From contig CAWHYJ010000016.1 of the NCBI GenBank assembly GCA_963833495.1, positions 62,001 through 126,000 on the forward strand: DNA of 64,000 nucleotides. Direction: 5' to 3'. Positions 55,326-64,000 of the stretch are shown here, piece by piece. Made by a program: the position numbers and the translations under genes. Positions within the stretch are counted from its first letter, which is position 1. Each line of letters starts with the position of its first letter. The stretch comes from Fodinibacter sp963833495 (GTDB lineage Bacteria; Actinomycetota; Actinomycetes; Actinomycetales; Dermatophilaceae). The notes beneath the pieces were generated by a model. It did not search any database. It was not told the DNA's origin and was given only the letters and a program-made list of their open reading frames with translations.

Positions 55326-56624
55326 GCGTCGGCCGGACCGCGATGCGAGGCGATCAGGGGCAAGTTCGGACGTCGCTGCGGCCAGTGGCTCCGGCTCTCG
55401 CCGGATTCCGAGCACGAGCTCGGCGACCCCGACGACGACGACGAGACTCGCTGCCACGATGGCGGCCCCGAGGACGTGGAAGGCACTGTCGCGCGCGTAG
55501 GTGAGGCAGAGGACCACTTCGAGGACGACGGCCAGCCAGGCGACCTTGACCAGGAGGTGGCGGCCCTGTGCCATCTCGGCCATGACGAGGACCTGGACCA
55601 GCGCGAGGAGTGTTCCCAGCGCGAGGTAGGGGAGCAGCAGGTCCTCGGCAGCGTGGTACTCAGACCCTCCGAGCAGGCCGATCCAGAGCTTCGGCGCCAT
55701 CGCGGCCACACCGGTGCCGATGAGGCACACGCCGAGCACGAGACCGCCGGCCCGCACGATCGAGCGGCGTGACCCGGAGGTGGCCAGGGTCGGGATCAGG
55801 GCAAGGGCGAGGAACTGCGTCACCCAGATGGGCGAGCGGCCGAGCGTCGAGATGAGTGCGTACTCCCCGGACTCGACCGGGGTCAGGACGTACCGTGCGA
55901 GGACCACGTCGATGGTGGTCAGGGCCATCAGGACACCGATCGCGGAGTTCGACCGGAACAGCGACCGCACGACCTCGCCCGGGGCTCCGCGTGGCGCGGA
56001 CCAGGGCAGGTGCGCCTGCTCGCGGCAGACCCACCACAGGATCGCGGCCATGACACAGGTGGCCAGGCTGACCAGGGCCAGCGCACCGGTGAGGCCGAAA
56101 CCCAGCCACGCAGCGGCCGTCGCAGCGAGCACCCGACTGACTCCGATCGCGACGTAGGCGAGCGACAGGGCGCCGATGCGGCCCATCCCGAGCAGTCCAC
56201 CCATCAGGGCCCCGTTGACGATCAGGGCGGGCAGCCCGAGGCCCACGACGATGGGCGGAACCACCGAGTCGACCCGGGTCACGTGGGCCAGGAGGGGGGA
56301 GAGGGCGATGGTGAGAAGGCATCCGACGACACCGACGAGGAGAGGAAGCCGCAGGTCGAAGGCTGCTGGTCCGCGACGGGCGACCCTGCGTGCGTAGAGC
56401 ACCTGGAACGCGGCGGCGGGGATGGCGAGCACCAGACCGATGCTGTTGAACGAGGAGAAGCCGCCGAAGTCGGCCGGCCCGAGGGCCCGCGACAGGATGA
56501 CGACGAAGACGTAGCTCATGGCGCTCGCCGCGGCCATGCCGAGGCCGAGCAGGGCGTCGCCGAAGACCGTCCTGCCCAAGGGGCGTTCTCGGGAGCGACG
56601 GCTCACAACGACTCGATCCACCAT
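55322..56624 (-). CDS. polysaccharide flippase (Wzx/MATE-like, MVF superfamily)
   Basis: A membrane protein of about 430 residues with 12-14 helices: LLGLGMAAASAMSYVFVVIL, ALGPADFGGFSSFNSIGLVL (typical flippase opening), TIDVVLARYVLTPVESGEYA and WVTQFLALALIPTLATSGSR. It would move lipid-linked glycan units across the membrane. As sequenced, the frame runs without a stop into the nucleotidyltransferase. In the adjacent frame a TGA at 55322-55324 would give a normal ATGA overlap, so one lost or gained base upstream could have made the apparent fusion. A TAGCCT box at 56636-56641 may be its -10. Confidence 0.78.
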
Positions 56625-56791
56625 GGTCAGGGGTCAGGCTACCGGCAGGTACCCGGCTCGGCAGCGGATCCACCCGGTAGCACGGGACCCGGGTCATGAC
56701 GTCGCGCGGTGATGGTGCAGGGTGAACGACGCGGTCCCGGCATCGACGATGACGGGCACCGCGCCGGTGAACACACGAGAAGGAGACAGCG

Positions 56792-57622
56792 GTGACCGAA
56801 TCCACGAGCAACGTCCTGGTCAGCGTCGTCGTCCCCACCCGCAACAACGAGCGGACGATCGAGGAGTGCCTCACGTCGGTCCGCCGCCAGACGCACCCGG
56901 CGATCGAGCTCATCGTCGTCGACAACGCGAGCGCCGACGCGACGTGGGCGATCGCCGAGCGGATCGCCGACCGCGTCGTGGCGGGCGGTCCCGAGCGCAG
57001 CGCACAGCGCAACCGCGGCATCGAGCTGGCTCGAGGCGAATGGGTGCTCTGGCTGGACAGCGACATGATCATGCCCCCCGAGACGGTCGCTGAGGCGCTG
57101 CGCACGGCGACGATGACGGGCGCGGTCGGCGTCGCGCTGCCCGAACGCACCATCGGCGCCGGGTTCTGGACCGCGTGCCGCGCTCTGGAGCGGCAGTGCT
57201 ACCTCGACGATCCACTGCTCCACAACCCCCGGCTGATCCGCCGTGAGATCTTGAACGGGGGCGGGGGCTTCGCCCTCTCTATGTCGGGGCCGGAGGATGC
57301 CGACCTGCGCCTGCGCATGAGGGCTGCCGGCGCCCGCATCGAGCTGGCGCCCGTGCTGGTCGACCACGACGAAGGCCGGTTGACCATCAGGTCGATCATG
57401 GAGAAGCGCTACTACTACGGGCGCAGCCTGCCGGCCTTCGCGGAAAGCCATGAGGGGGCCGTGGCCCGACAGGGTCTGACCGTTGCCCACTCGTACCTGC
57501 GCAACTGGCGGCTCCTGGCTCACAAGCCCCTGCATTCCGTGGGGATGCTCGGGCTGCGTGGCCTCGAGGCCGGCGCCTATGTCGTGGGCGCCCGCAGGGG
57601 GCGTCGGGACAGCGCCCGCTGA
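56792..57622 (+). CDS. glycosyltransferase family 2
   Basis: A 276-residue inverting GT-A enzyme, one of the few intact genes in this part. VLVSVVVPTRNNERTIEECL is the nucleotide-binding start, and IELIVVDNASADATWAIAER follows. WVLWLDSDMIMPPETVAEAL has the metal-binding DSD; GFALSMSGPEDADLRLRMRA has the ED base region. A basic C-terminal helix region may associate with the membrane. GTG at 56792 with AAGGAG 7 bases ahead is a strong start. It is convergent with, and overlaps by about 45 bases, the GT4 gene's repaired end. Sugar unknown. Confidence 0.9.
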   Translation: MTESTSNVLVSVVVPTRNNERTIEECLTSVRRQTHPAIELIVVDNASADATWAIAERIADRVVAGGPERSAQRNRGIELARGEWVLWLDSDMIMPPETVAEALRTATMTGAVGVALPERTIGAGFWTACRALERQCYLDDPLLHNPRLIRREILNGGGGFALSMSGPEDADLRLRMRAAGARIELAPVLVDHDEGRLTIRSIMEKRYYYGRSLPAFAESHEGAVARQGLTVAHSYLRNWRLLAHKPLHSVGMLGLRGLEAGAYVVGARRGRRDSAR

Positions 57623-58754
57623 CCGTCGACGGCCTGGTACAGCGCTGCCTCGAGCTGCGCGTGGTGTTCTCCCAGGAGAATGACTGCGCGTGACGTCGGG
57701 CGTTGTCGCCGTACTTCTGCCGAAGGGGGGCGTCGGTGAGCAGCTGCTCGACCTGGGTCGTCATCTGGGCGACGTCGTCGGCGAGCATCCCGGTCTCGTC
57801 GTCGATGATCGACTCGGTCACACCCCCCGCGAACGAGAAGGCCACAGCCGGCGTCCCGTGGAGGCCGGCCTCGACGATGGTGAGTCCCCAGCCCTCCTTG
57901 TGGGACGGCATGAGCACGACCCACGCGCAGGAGAGGAGCGTGCGCTTGACGTGTTCGTCGACGAAACCATGGAAGCGAACCCGGTCGGACACCCCACGCC
58001 GGCGTGCGTGCTCACGCAGCTCGTCATCCCAGTACCCACCGCCCACCACGTCGAGGGTGAGGTCGGGGAAACGCGAGGTGAGGTCGGCGACGATGTCGAT
58101 CGCGGTCTCGAAGTGCTTGTGCGGCACGAGGCGGCCGAGCACCATGAGGCTGGGATTGTCCGATCGCTCGAGCTCGGCATAGGAGTTGAGATCCGTCGGG
58201 ACGTCGTTGCCCGAGTAGGTGATCGCGATGCGGTCGAGGTCGACACCGAGGGCCGCCAGGTCGGCCTTCGTCGCCTTCGACACCGTGACGTACTGACACC
58301 GGCGGTACACGAACGGAGCGAGCCGAGACTCGATGAGCCATCCGACTCGCCCGAAGACTGGACCGAAGATGATGGGCCACTGGTCACGGTGCACGTGATG
58401 GACCAGGCTCACCACGGGGGCACTGCTGACCACGGGCGACCAGAAGGGGACCCCGTTGTGGACGTCGATGACGACGTCGACCTCGCGGCGGACCTTGCGC
58501 AGGAGCTGGAGACCGCGCAGGTAGCAGGTCAGTCGACCGCCGCGACGGATGATCCGGACGTCGCCGCGGTCGACGCGACGGGACGCACCGGGGAAGGCCG
58601 CGGAGAACAGGGTCACGGTGTGGCCGTGCGCACTGAGGATCTGCGACGTGCGCTCCACGTACACCTCGGCGCCACCCGCCTCCGGGTGATCGCCGTCGCG
58701 CCACGTCAGGATGAGGATGCGCAGCGCCCTGCGACTGCTGCCCGGCTCGTCCAC
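57577..58754 (-). pseudogene. GT4 family glycosyltransferase, frameshift near C-terminus
   Basis: A retaining GT-B glycosyltransferase of about 392 residues. N-terminal ILILTWRDGDHPEAGGAEVY (acceptor-side Gly loop), then SLVHHVHRDQWPIIFG, SLMVLGRLVPHKHFETAIDI, and the E-x7-E motif SHKEGWGLTIVEAGLHGTPA. The frame is intact until SFSWE (about 57672). It then continues in the next frame with LEAALYQAVDGQRALSRR and stops at 57577. GTG at 58754 has GGGAG ahead. Probably a sequence error, as only the last 30 residues are affected. Confidence 0.85.
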
Positions 58755-58799
58755 CCTGCTCCCATCATGGGCCTGACCGGGATCTCCTACAGGCTCGGT

Positions 58800-58805
58800 T
58801 ATGGT
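58800..58805 (+). promoter_or_regulatory. -10 box TATGGT for a leaderless methyltransferase transcript
   Basis: TATGGT is 6 bases before the ATG at 58812; identical box and spacing to 7326. It would start the methyltransferase-hddA-gmhA-gmhB run. Confidence 0.45.
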
Positions 58806-58811
58806 ACTCGG

Positions 58812-59690
58812 ATGGGCAGCCGAGCACGACCGGATCTGCCCGCGCCCCCCTGTGAGATCTGTTCGGGACCCACGGCTCCCTGGCACCTCCGACGAGGCGG
58901 ACAGGTCGAGCGGTGCCGGGTGTGTGGCCACGTCAGGCGTTCGCTGAGCGATGCTCCGGGCAACCACCGCGATGCGGCCTACGGCGGCGACCCGGCCATG
59001 GACACCGTCCGTACCGCCCTGACCTACCGTGCTCTCCGCGAGCTTCGGCACGCCCGCGTCGGTCTTCGAGATCGGCTTCGGCAGCGGTGCGCTGCTCAGG
59101 CGCTTCCACGAGACGGCGTTGCGATCGCCGGCGTGGACCCCGACCAGCTTGCGCGTCGGGCTCGACGAGGTCGTCCAGCGGCACGCGACTCTCTGGCACG
59201 GGTCGGTGGAGGACGTCCCGGATCGATGCCGTCGCGGCCGACCTGGTCGTGGGAGTGCACGTCATCGAGCACGTGACCGACCCCGTTCGCACCGTCCGCA
59301 AGGCGTCGTCGCTCCTCGCCGAGGGCGGACGGCTCGTCCTGCTGACCCCGGCAGGTGACTCGTGGGGCCTGTCCACCTTCGGGTCCGCGTGGTGGATGCT
59401 CGAGGACCCCACTCACGTCCGGTTCTTCAGCGAGGAGTCGCTGACTCGGGTGGCTCGTGATGCCGGGTTCACCGCACGTGCGCGTCGATCGGCTCGTGCT
59501 GGACAGCATCAGCGTCGACGTCGCCTCGGCCGCTCGTGCCCTGCGGCCACCGCGGCCGGCGGGCGCGCTGTCCAGTCGGTTCGTGCGCGCGGCGGCACTC
59601 GCAACCGCTCCGATCGTGGGCGGCCTGCGGGTGATGGCGCCCCGTGCCCGAGCCACGCTTCGCCTCACGGCGGTTCGAGGACCACGGTGA
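58812..59690 (+). pseudogene. zinc-finger class I SAM methyltransferase, multiply frameshifted
   Basis: About 290 residues when repaired. The N-terminal zinc-binding part has CEICSGPTAPWHLRRGGQ and CRVCGHVRR (two Cys pairs), as in NDP-sugar C- or O-methyltransferases. The SAM motif SVFEIGFGSGALLRRFHE, then VAADLVVGVHVIEHVTDPVR and GGRLVLLTPAGDSWGL, lie in different frames (breaks near 59045, 59115, 59220, 59475). The end DRLVLDSISVDVASAARALR stops at 59690, overlapping the next gene by 4 bases. Likely modifies a sugar in the glycan made here. Confidence 0.7.
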
Positions 59691-60619
59691 CCCAACAGCG
59701 TGGCCTTCGGCGTTCGGCGCGCCTGTTCCGCAGCTTCCTCGTCGAGCAGACCGACCCTGACCGCTTCTACGGCGAGCTGGCCGCCGACTCGGTGGAGACC
59801 CTCGCTGAGCTCGACGACCTCGCGGGAAAGGTCGTCCTCGACGTCGGAGCCGGCCCGCGGCAGTTCGCCCAGGCCTTCCGTGACCGGGCGGCGACCTACG
59901 TGGCGCTCGACCACGATCGGACGGTGTCGTCGGTGGCCGACGGAGGCGTGGCGGGCTCGGCCCTCGCGCTCCCGTTCGCCGACGGGTCGGTCGACATCGT
60001 GTTCTCGAGCAACCTCCTTGAGCACGTTCCCGACTTCTCCCTGGTCGCCGACGAGATGGTGCGCGTGACCCGCCCCGGGGGCCTGCTGTACCTGAGCTAC
60101 ACCAACTGGCTGTCGCCCTGGGGCGCCCATGAGGCCTCGCCCTGGCACTGGCTGGGCGCCGACTACGCGTCGCGCCGCTACGTGCGCAAGCACGGCCACC
60201 CACCGAAGAACCGGGTGGGCGAGACCATGTTCAAGGTCAGCGTCAGGCAAGGTCTGGCCTGGGCCGAGCGGCGCCCGGACGTCCAGGTGCTCGTGGCGCG
60301 CCCGCGCTACCTTCCCGACGTCGCCCGTCACGTGCTCACCGTTCCCGGCGTGCGGGAGGTCGCCACCTGGAACCTCCTGCTCGTCCTGCGCCGCCGTGGG
60401 GTCGACGCCTCGTCGGGTACGGTCCTTGCTGCGCCGGGACGGAGAGGACGACATGACGACGCGATCCGTGCTGCGTGCCCGGGCGCCGCTGCGGGTGAGC
60501 TTTGCGGGTGGAGGCACCGACGTGCCGCCCTTCCCGGCTCGCGAAGGGAGGAGTCGTCCTCTCGTCGACGATCAACCGCTACGCCTACGCGACCCTGCGC
60601 CCTCGAGCTGACGGCGTGA
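59687..60619 (+). CDS. class I SAM-dependent methyltransferase
   Basis: The methyltransferase fold is clear: GKVVLDVGAGPRQFAQAFRD (motif I), LALPFADGSVDIVFSSNLLE (motif II), EMVRVTRPGGLLYLSYTNWL (motif III), then a His/Trp-rich segment (EASPWHWLGADYASRRYV) of the type seen in sugar or lipid methyltransferases. The GTG overlaps the previous stop by 4 bases. The frame runs 167 bases into hddA with Arg-rich nonsense after LLLVLRRRG (about 60400). A TGA at 60454 in another frame would give a normal ATGA junction, so the true end is probably near 60456 with one indel before it. Confidence 0.7.
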   Translation: MTQQRGLRRSARLFRSFLVEQTDPDRFYGELAADSVETLAELDDLAGKVVLDVGAGPRQFAQAFRDRAATYVALDHDRTVSSVADGGVAGSALALPFADGSVDIVFSSNLLEHVPDFSLVADEMVRVTRPGGLLYLSYTNWLSPWGAHEASPWHWLGADYASRRYVRKHGHPPKNRVGETMFKVSVRQGLAWAERRPDVQVLVARPRYLPDVARHVLTVPGVREVATWNLLLVLRRRGVDASSGTVLAAPGRRGRHDDAIRAACPGAAAGELCGWRHRRAALPGSRREESSSRRRSTATPTRPCALELTA

Positions 60620-61497
60620 TCACGGTGCGATCCCTGGACTTCGGTGACTCCATCGACTTCGGCGTGGACGACCCGGTCGTGTTCGACGGGCGCCTGGACC
60701 TTCCCAAGGCAGCCATCGCACGACTTCGCGAGTTCCGTGGAGCACTGCCGGCCACCGGGTTCGACCTGTTCCTTCACACCAACGCGCCACCCGGCTCGGG
60801 GCTCGGGTCCTCGAGCGCGGTGGTCGTGAACGTGCTCGCACTGGTCGCGGCCCACTGCGCGATGGACCTCACCACCCACGAGCTGGCCGAGGTCGCCTGC
60901 CGGCTCGAGCGCGAGGACCTGATGATTCCCGGTGGGCTGCAGGACCAGTACGCCGCAGCGTTCGGCGGGTTCAACTTCATGGAGTTCCATGCCGAACGTG
61001 TCGTCGTCTACCCGTTGCGCATAGCGGCGGCCACCCTGCACGAGCTGGAGCACAACATGCTCCTCGCGTTCACCGGGCACCCCCGGGTCAGTGACCACAT
61101 CATCGAGGACCAGGTGGCTCGCTTCGAGCACCAGGACCCCGACGCGCTCGCAGGGATGCGGGCGCAGAAGGACATCGCGCACGCGATGAAGGAGGCCCTG
61201 CTGCGCGGGGAGGTCGCCGGGTTCGGCGCACTGTTGGGGGAGGCCTGGACGCAGAAGCAGCGGATGTCGACCCGCATCTCCACCCCGCTCATCGACGAGG
61301 CCGTCGAGCTGGCGCTGGCGTCAGGAGCCCTCGGTGCGAAAGTCACCGGTGCCGGTGGTGGAGGGCACCTGCTGTTCGTGTGCGAGTTCGAGCGCAAACA
61401 CCTGGTGGCCGAAGCGCTGATCACGTTGGGTATGACGGTGTCCGAGTTCACGTTCAGCCGTCAGGGCGTCACGACGTGGCGGGTCCCGAGCTCATGA
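60453..61497 (+). pseudogene. hddA: GHMP kinase, D-glycero-alpha-D-manno-heptose-7-phosphate kinase-like (HddA), one frameshift
   Basis: About 347 residues when repaired. It opens RAPLRVSFAGGGTDVPPFPA, the hallmark of HddA-type and related sugar-1-kinases. A single shift near 60545 leads to VVLSSTINRYAYATLRPRAD. The GHMP ATP loop NAPPGSGLGSSSAVVVNVLA, then GLQDQYAAAFGGFNFMEF and the C-terminal VTGAGGGGHLLFVCEF, follow without breaks. It should phosphorylate heptose-7-phosphate at C1. The ATG at 60453 has GGAGAGGA ahead, and gmhA overlaps its stop by 4 bases. Confidence 0.83.
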
Positions 61498-62093
61498 CGG
61501 CTGCCCACCACCCCCATGTCGCCGACCTCCACGGCCAGGCTCGCGCCCAGTGGAGCGCCATCGTGTCGCGGCTGGCCGACCCCTCTCTCGTGGCCGCGGT
61601 CGACGCCGCGGGCGAGGCGATCCTGGTCGCGCTGGCGTCGGGCCACCAGCTGCTGGTGGCAGGCAACGGCGGCAGCGCGGCGATGGCCAGCCACGTCGCC
61701 GCCGAGTTCGCCGGAAAGTGCGTCATGGACCGCAAGCCCCTCCCTGCGCTCAGCCTGGCCGAGTCCTCGACCACGGTCACGGCAGTCGCGAACGACTACG
61801 GCTTCGAGCAGGTGTTCGTCAGGGGGGTCCAGGCGTTCGGACGTCCTGGCGACGTGCTCATCGCCATGTCGACCAGCGGCACCTCCCCGAACGTGGTGGC
61901 TGCCCTGGGAGTGGCTCGCGACCTGGGCCTCACGACCATCCTCCTGACCGGTGAGCGCACGGTGCCTGCTGGGCTGGCGGACCACGTGCTGCAGGTACCC
62001 AGTGGGTACACGCCGCGGATCCAGGAGGTGCACCTGCTGTGGTCGCACGCCTGGTGCGAGGCTGTGGACGTGGCGTGGGCCGACCTGCGCTGA
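61494..62093 (+). CDS. gmhA: phosphoheptose isomerase (sedoheptulose-7-phosphate isomerase)
   Basis: Converts sedoheptulose-7-phosphate to D-glycero-D-manno-heptose-7-phosphate, the entry to nucleotide-heptose synthesis. The 199-residue SIS-domain protein is intact: LLVAGNGGSAAMASHVAAEF, then SLAESSTTVTAVANDYGFEQ, VLIAMSTSGTSPNVVAALGV and IQEVHLLWSHAWCEAVD with the catalytic and metal His. The ATG overlaps the hddA stop (ATGA), and gmhB starts inside its last codons. Confidence 0.93.
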   Translation: MTAAHHPHVADLHGQARAQWSAIVSRLADPSLVAAVDAAGEAILVALASGHQLLVAGNGGSAAMASHVAAEFAGKCVMDRKPLPALSLAESSTTVTAVANDYGFEQVFVRGVQAFGRPGDVLIAMSTSGTSPNVVAALGVARDLGLTTILLTGERTVPAGLADHVLQVPSGYTPRIQEVHLLWSHAWCEAVDVAWADLR

Positions 62094-62545
62094 TCCCTCC
62101 CGCGGCTCCCGGGGCCCCGTGGGACATCGTCTTCGTCGACCGGGACGGCACCCTGAACGTGCGCGTCGAGGGCTATGTCGACGCCCCCGAGCGGCTGGAG
62201 CTCCTGCCCGGCGCCGCCTCAGCAGTGGCGGCCCTGAACCGTGCCGGATGCCGGGTCGTCCTCGTGACGAACCAGCGCGGTCTGGCCATCGGACGCCTGA
62301 CGTGGTCCCAGTGGACCTCGGTGACCGCGCACCTGGAGGAGCTGCTCACCACGGCCGGTGGGCACCTCGACCGGATCGAGATGTGTCCCCATGACCACGG
62401 AACCTGCGACTGTCGCAAGCCCGGCACCGGCATGTTCCGGTCGGCCCTGGCGGCGGCACCGTGGGCCGATCGGGCACGGTGCGCGATGGTCGGAGACATG
62501 CCGAGCGACGTCGCCCCGGCGCGGGAGCTGGGCATGCAGCGGTGA
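62075..62545 (+). CDS. gmhB: HAD-family heptose-bisphosphate phosphatase GmhB
   Basis: Removes the C7 phosphate of heptose-1,7-bisphosphate. 156 residues as read. HAD motif I FVDRDGTLNV (Asp nucleophile and acid/base), VVLVTNQRGLAIGRL (motif II Thr/Ser region), zinc-binding CPHDHGTCDCRKPGTGMF (three Cys and His, characteristic of GmhB), and motif IV MVGDMPSDVAPARELGM. The reading stops right after GMQR, slightly early for the family; a one-base shift there would extend it by about 30 residues. The GTG at 62075 overlaps the end of gmhA. Confidence 0.85.
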   Translation: MGRPALIPPAAPGAPWDIVFVDRDGTLNVRVEGYVDAPERLELLPGAASAVAALNRAGCRVVLVTNQRGLAIGRLTWSQWTSVTAHLEELLTTAGGHLDRIEMCPHDHGTCDCRKPGTGMFRSALAAAPWADRARCAMVGDMPSDVAPARELGMQR

Positions 62546-62609
62546 GCTCGGCGTCGGCGCCGCCGTCGCTCGGCGGAGGCCGTGGACGGCTGCTCGGTGA
62601 TCCGAGCCG

Positions 62610-63325
62610 TCAGAACGGGTCGTAGGGCGAGTGTGGCCCATGGCCCGACTGAGTCGGGGCAGTCGCAGTCGCAGGGTCACCTTGACCGCGAGGTTTCGGA
62701 ACCACCACGGGAGCTCTGCGCAGGATATTGCAGCCGGTCGGCCGGTGTGGGGCGACCCGCGCGGAAGAGCGCCATGGAGCCGACTCGACCCTGGTACCGG
62801 AGCTGGCCACCGGGCAGGCATGGGCCCAGCACCGCGAGGGTGACCCCGACCGACGAGAAGCAGTCGTGGACGAGGACAGGGCCGCCAGGTGCGACGTGGT
62901 CGGCCCAGCGCAGGTCGTCACGGACCGTCCAGACGTCGTGCTTGCCGTCGATGAAGAGCAGGTCCAATGGCCTGCGTCCAGCCGGCCGGGCCCTCGTCGA
63001 GTACTCCGCGAACGTGCTCGACCACGTCGACCAGGTCGCTCGCGGCGATGTGCGCCTCGAACTTCGTCCGGGTGCGAGGGTCTCCGAACTTCCAGTCGTC
63101 GACGAAGGGGTCGACGGCCACGACGTGCCCATCCCGCTCAGCGACCGCAGAGCCGAGCACGATGGTGCTGCGCCCCTGGAAGCTGCCGATCTCGAGCACC
63201 GTCGCACCCGGCGCGAGGCGGCGGGCCTCGTCCCAGAGCAGGCGGCCCTGGTCCTCGGTCAGCCAGCCCGCAGCGGTGGACGCCAGTGCCCAGGCGGAGT
63301 CGAACGTGCTGACGGCGGGACGCAT
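62610..63325 (-). pseudogene. class I SAM-dependent methyltransferase (Methyltransf_24-like), frameshifted
   Basis: About 238 residues when repaired. It begins STFDSAWALASTAAGWLTED, with SAM motif GATVLEIGSFQGRSTIVLGS and VVAVDPFVDDW. After a break near 62975 it has LDLLFIDGKHDVWTVRDDLR and GPVLVHDCFSSVGVTLAVLG, the metal-binding Asp/His pattern of TylF/Methyltransf_24 enzymes. Further breaks near 62735 and 62625 lead through ELPWWFRNLAVKVTLRLRL to a final PYDPF at 62610. GAGG lies 5 bases before the ATG at 63325. Substrate unknown; convergent with gmhB. Confidence 0.7.
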
Positions 63326-63442
63326 GAGTACCTCGAGCTTCGGGGTGCACGGACCGGGCGATTGTCGCACTGGCAGCGGCCGGTGCGCGGTCGTGCCCCA
63401 CGGCTACCCTGAGGCGACGTCCGACCGGCGAAGGAGACGGTG

Positions 63443-64000
63443 TGCCTGATCAAGGTGCCGATGGGACACCGTCGGTAAACCGTCCGCGAGACTCACGCCT
63501 GCTGCCGGCGCTCGTGTCGGCAGTGGTGGCCGCGCTGGTCCTCGGGCCGGCCCTGGGTCGCGGCGTGGTGCTCGCCTACGACCTCGCCTGGTCACCCGAC
63601 CCCCGGCTCACCCCGTTCGCCCTGGGCGACGAGCACCCCCGCGCCGCGCGCGGTCCCGAGCGATGCAGCGGGCGTCGTCCTCGGCTGGATCATGGGGGCC
63701 GGGCCGGCCCAGGCCGTCGTGCTGTTCGGCATCCTCGTGCTCGCCGGGGTCGGCGCGACGCGGCTGGCCCGGTGGTGGCTCCCGGAGCGGGGATGGCTGC
63801 GATGTCCGTGGCGGCGATCTTCGCGATCTGGAACCCGTTCGTTCTCGAGCGACTGGTCGTCGGTCAGTGGACCGTGCTCCTCGGGTACGCCGCAGCGCCG
63901 CACCTCCTCGTGACCGCACAGCGAGTGCGGGAGGGCCGCGCCGCCGTGTGGGCCCCAGCAGTCGGGCTGTCGGCCTGCGGGGTCGGCGGTGCGAACACCC
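63443..64000 (+). pseudogene. N-terminal part of a large multi-pass membrane protein, frameshifted and cut by window edge
   Basis: Starts at GTG 63443 with AAGGAG 7 bases ahead. First helix LLPALVSAVVAALVLGPALG, then a loop VLAYDLAWSPDPRLTPFALG. After a break near 63655 comes a second helix region, AQAVVLFGILVLAGVGATRL. After another near 63800 comes FAIWNPFVLERLVVGQWTVL, a motif typical of membrane (GT-C-like) glycosyltransferases or their relatives. It continues past the window, so family assignment is tentative. It fits the surface-glycan locus. Confidence 0.55.

Overview
The window is high-GC actinobacterial chromosome. Codons end mostly in G or C, GTG starts are common, and many genes overlap by 4 bases (ATGA/GTGA). 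The gene set points to the Micrococcales, most likely an Intrasporangiaceae-like organism: a DUF222/HNH protein, an FMN-riboswitch PnuC-like transporter, an HGxxPAAW protein and a trp-associated membrane protein inside a trp cluster, a PdtaR-type ANTAR regulator beside pyk, and an AftD-like (DUF3367) arabinosyltransferase homologue. No phage, insertion sequence, integrase or CRISPR array was seen.

Layout. 0-4.3 kb: rsmB (cut by the left edge), a GNAT enzyme, rpe, a pentapeptide-repeat protein and a membrane protein. 4.3-7.2 kb: a DUF222/HNH endonuclease gene with an SOS-box-like operator on its promoter, and an unknown protein. 7.3-10.9 kb: a HEAT-repeat/GT4 fusion followed by a UGT-like glycosyltransferase. 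10.9-15.6 kb: a complete xdhABC operon for purine oxidation. 15.8-16.8 kb: an FMN riboswitch and a probable riboflavin transporter. 16.8-26.2 kb: dispersed histidine genes (hisE, hisG, hisF, hisI) among transport, kinase and acetyltransferase genes, with three 36-bp dyad repeats after hisF. 26.2-33.8 kb: trpE, two small membrane proteins, trpC, trpB and trpA, then a MauE-like protein, a DsbA-like thioredoxin and lgt. 34-42.2 kb: gltB, gltD, pyk, tRNA-Leu(CAA) and an ANTAR response regulator. 42.2-47 kb: DUF554, GNAT, thioesterase and polA.

47-64 kb is a cell-surface glycan locus. It holds an AftD-like glycosyltransferase, an acyltransferase-SGNH protein, a flippase, several glycosyltransferases and methyltransferases, and genes for all four steps from sedoheptulose-7-phosphate to GDP-D-glycero-alpha-D-manno-heptose: gmhA, hddA-like, gmhB and an hddC-like nucleotidyltransferase. 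My reading is that the locus makes and exports a heptose-containing envelope polymer.

Two window-wide patterns stand out. From about 43.9 kb to the right end almost every gene, including polA, is broken by one or more frameshifts, while only one was found to the left. This looks like poor local sequence quality rather than mass gene decay, so proteins there were pieced together from neighbouring frames. Second, many start codons lie 5-8 bases after a TANNNT-type -10 box, which implies widespread leaderless transcription, and the heptamer GGATGCC recurs far more often than expected, forcing otherwise rare codons.
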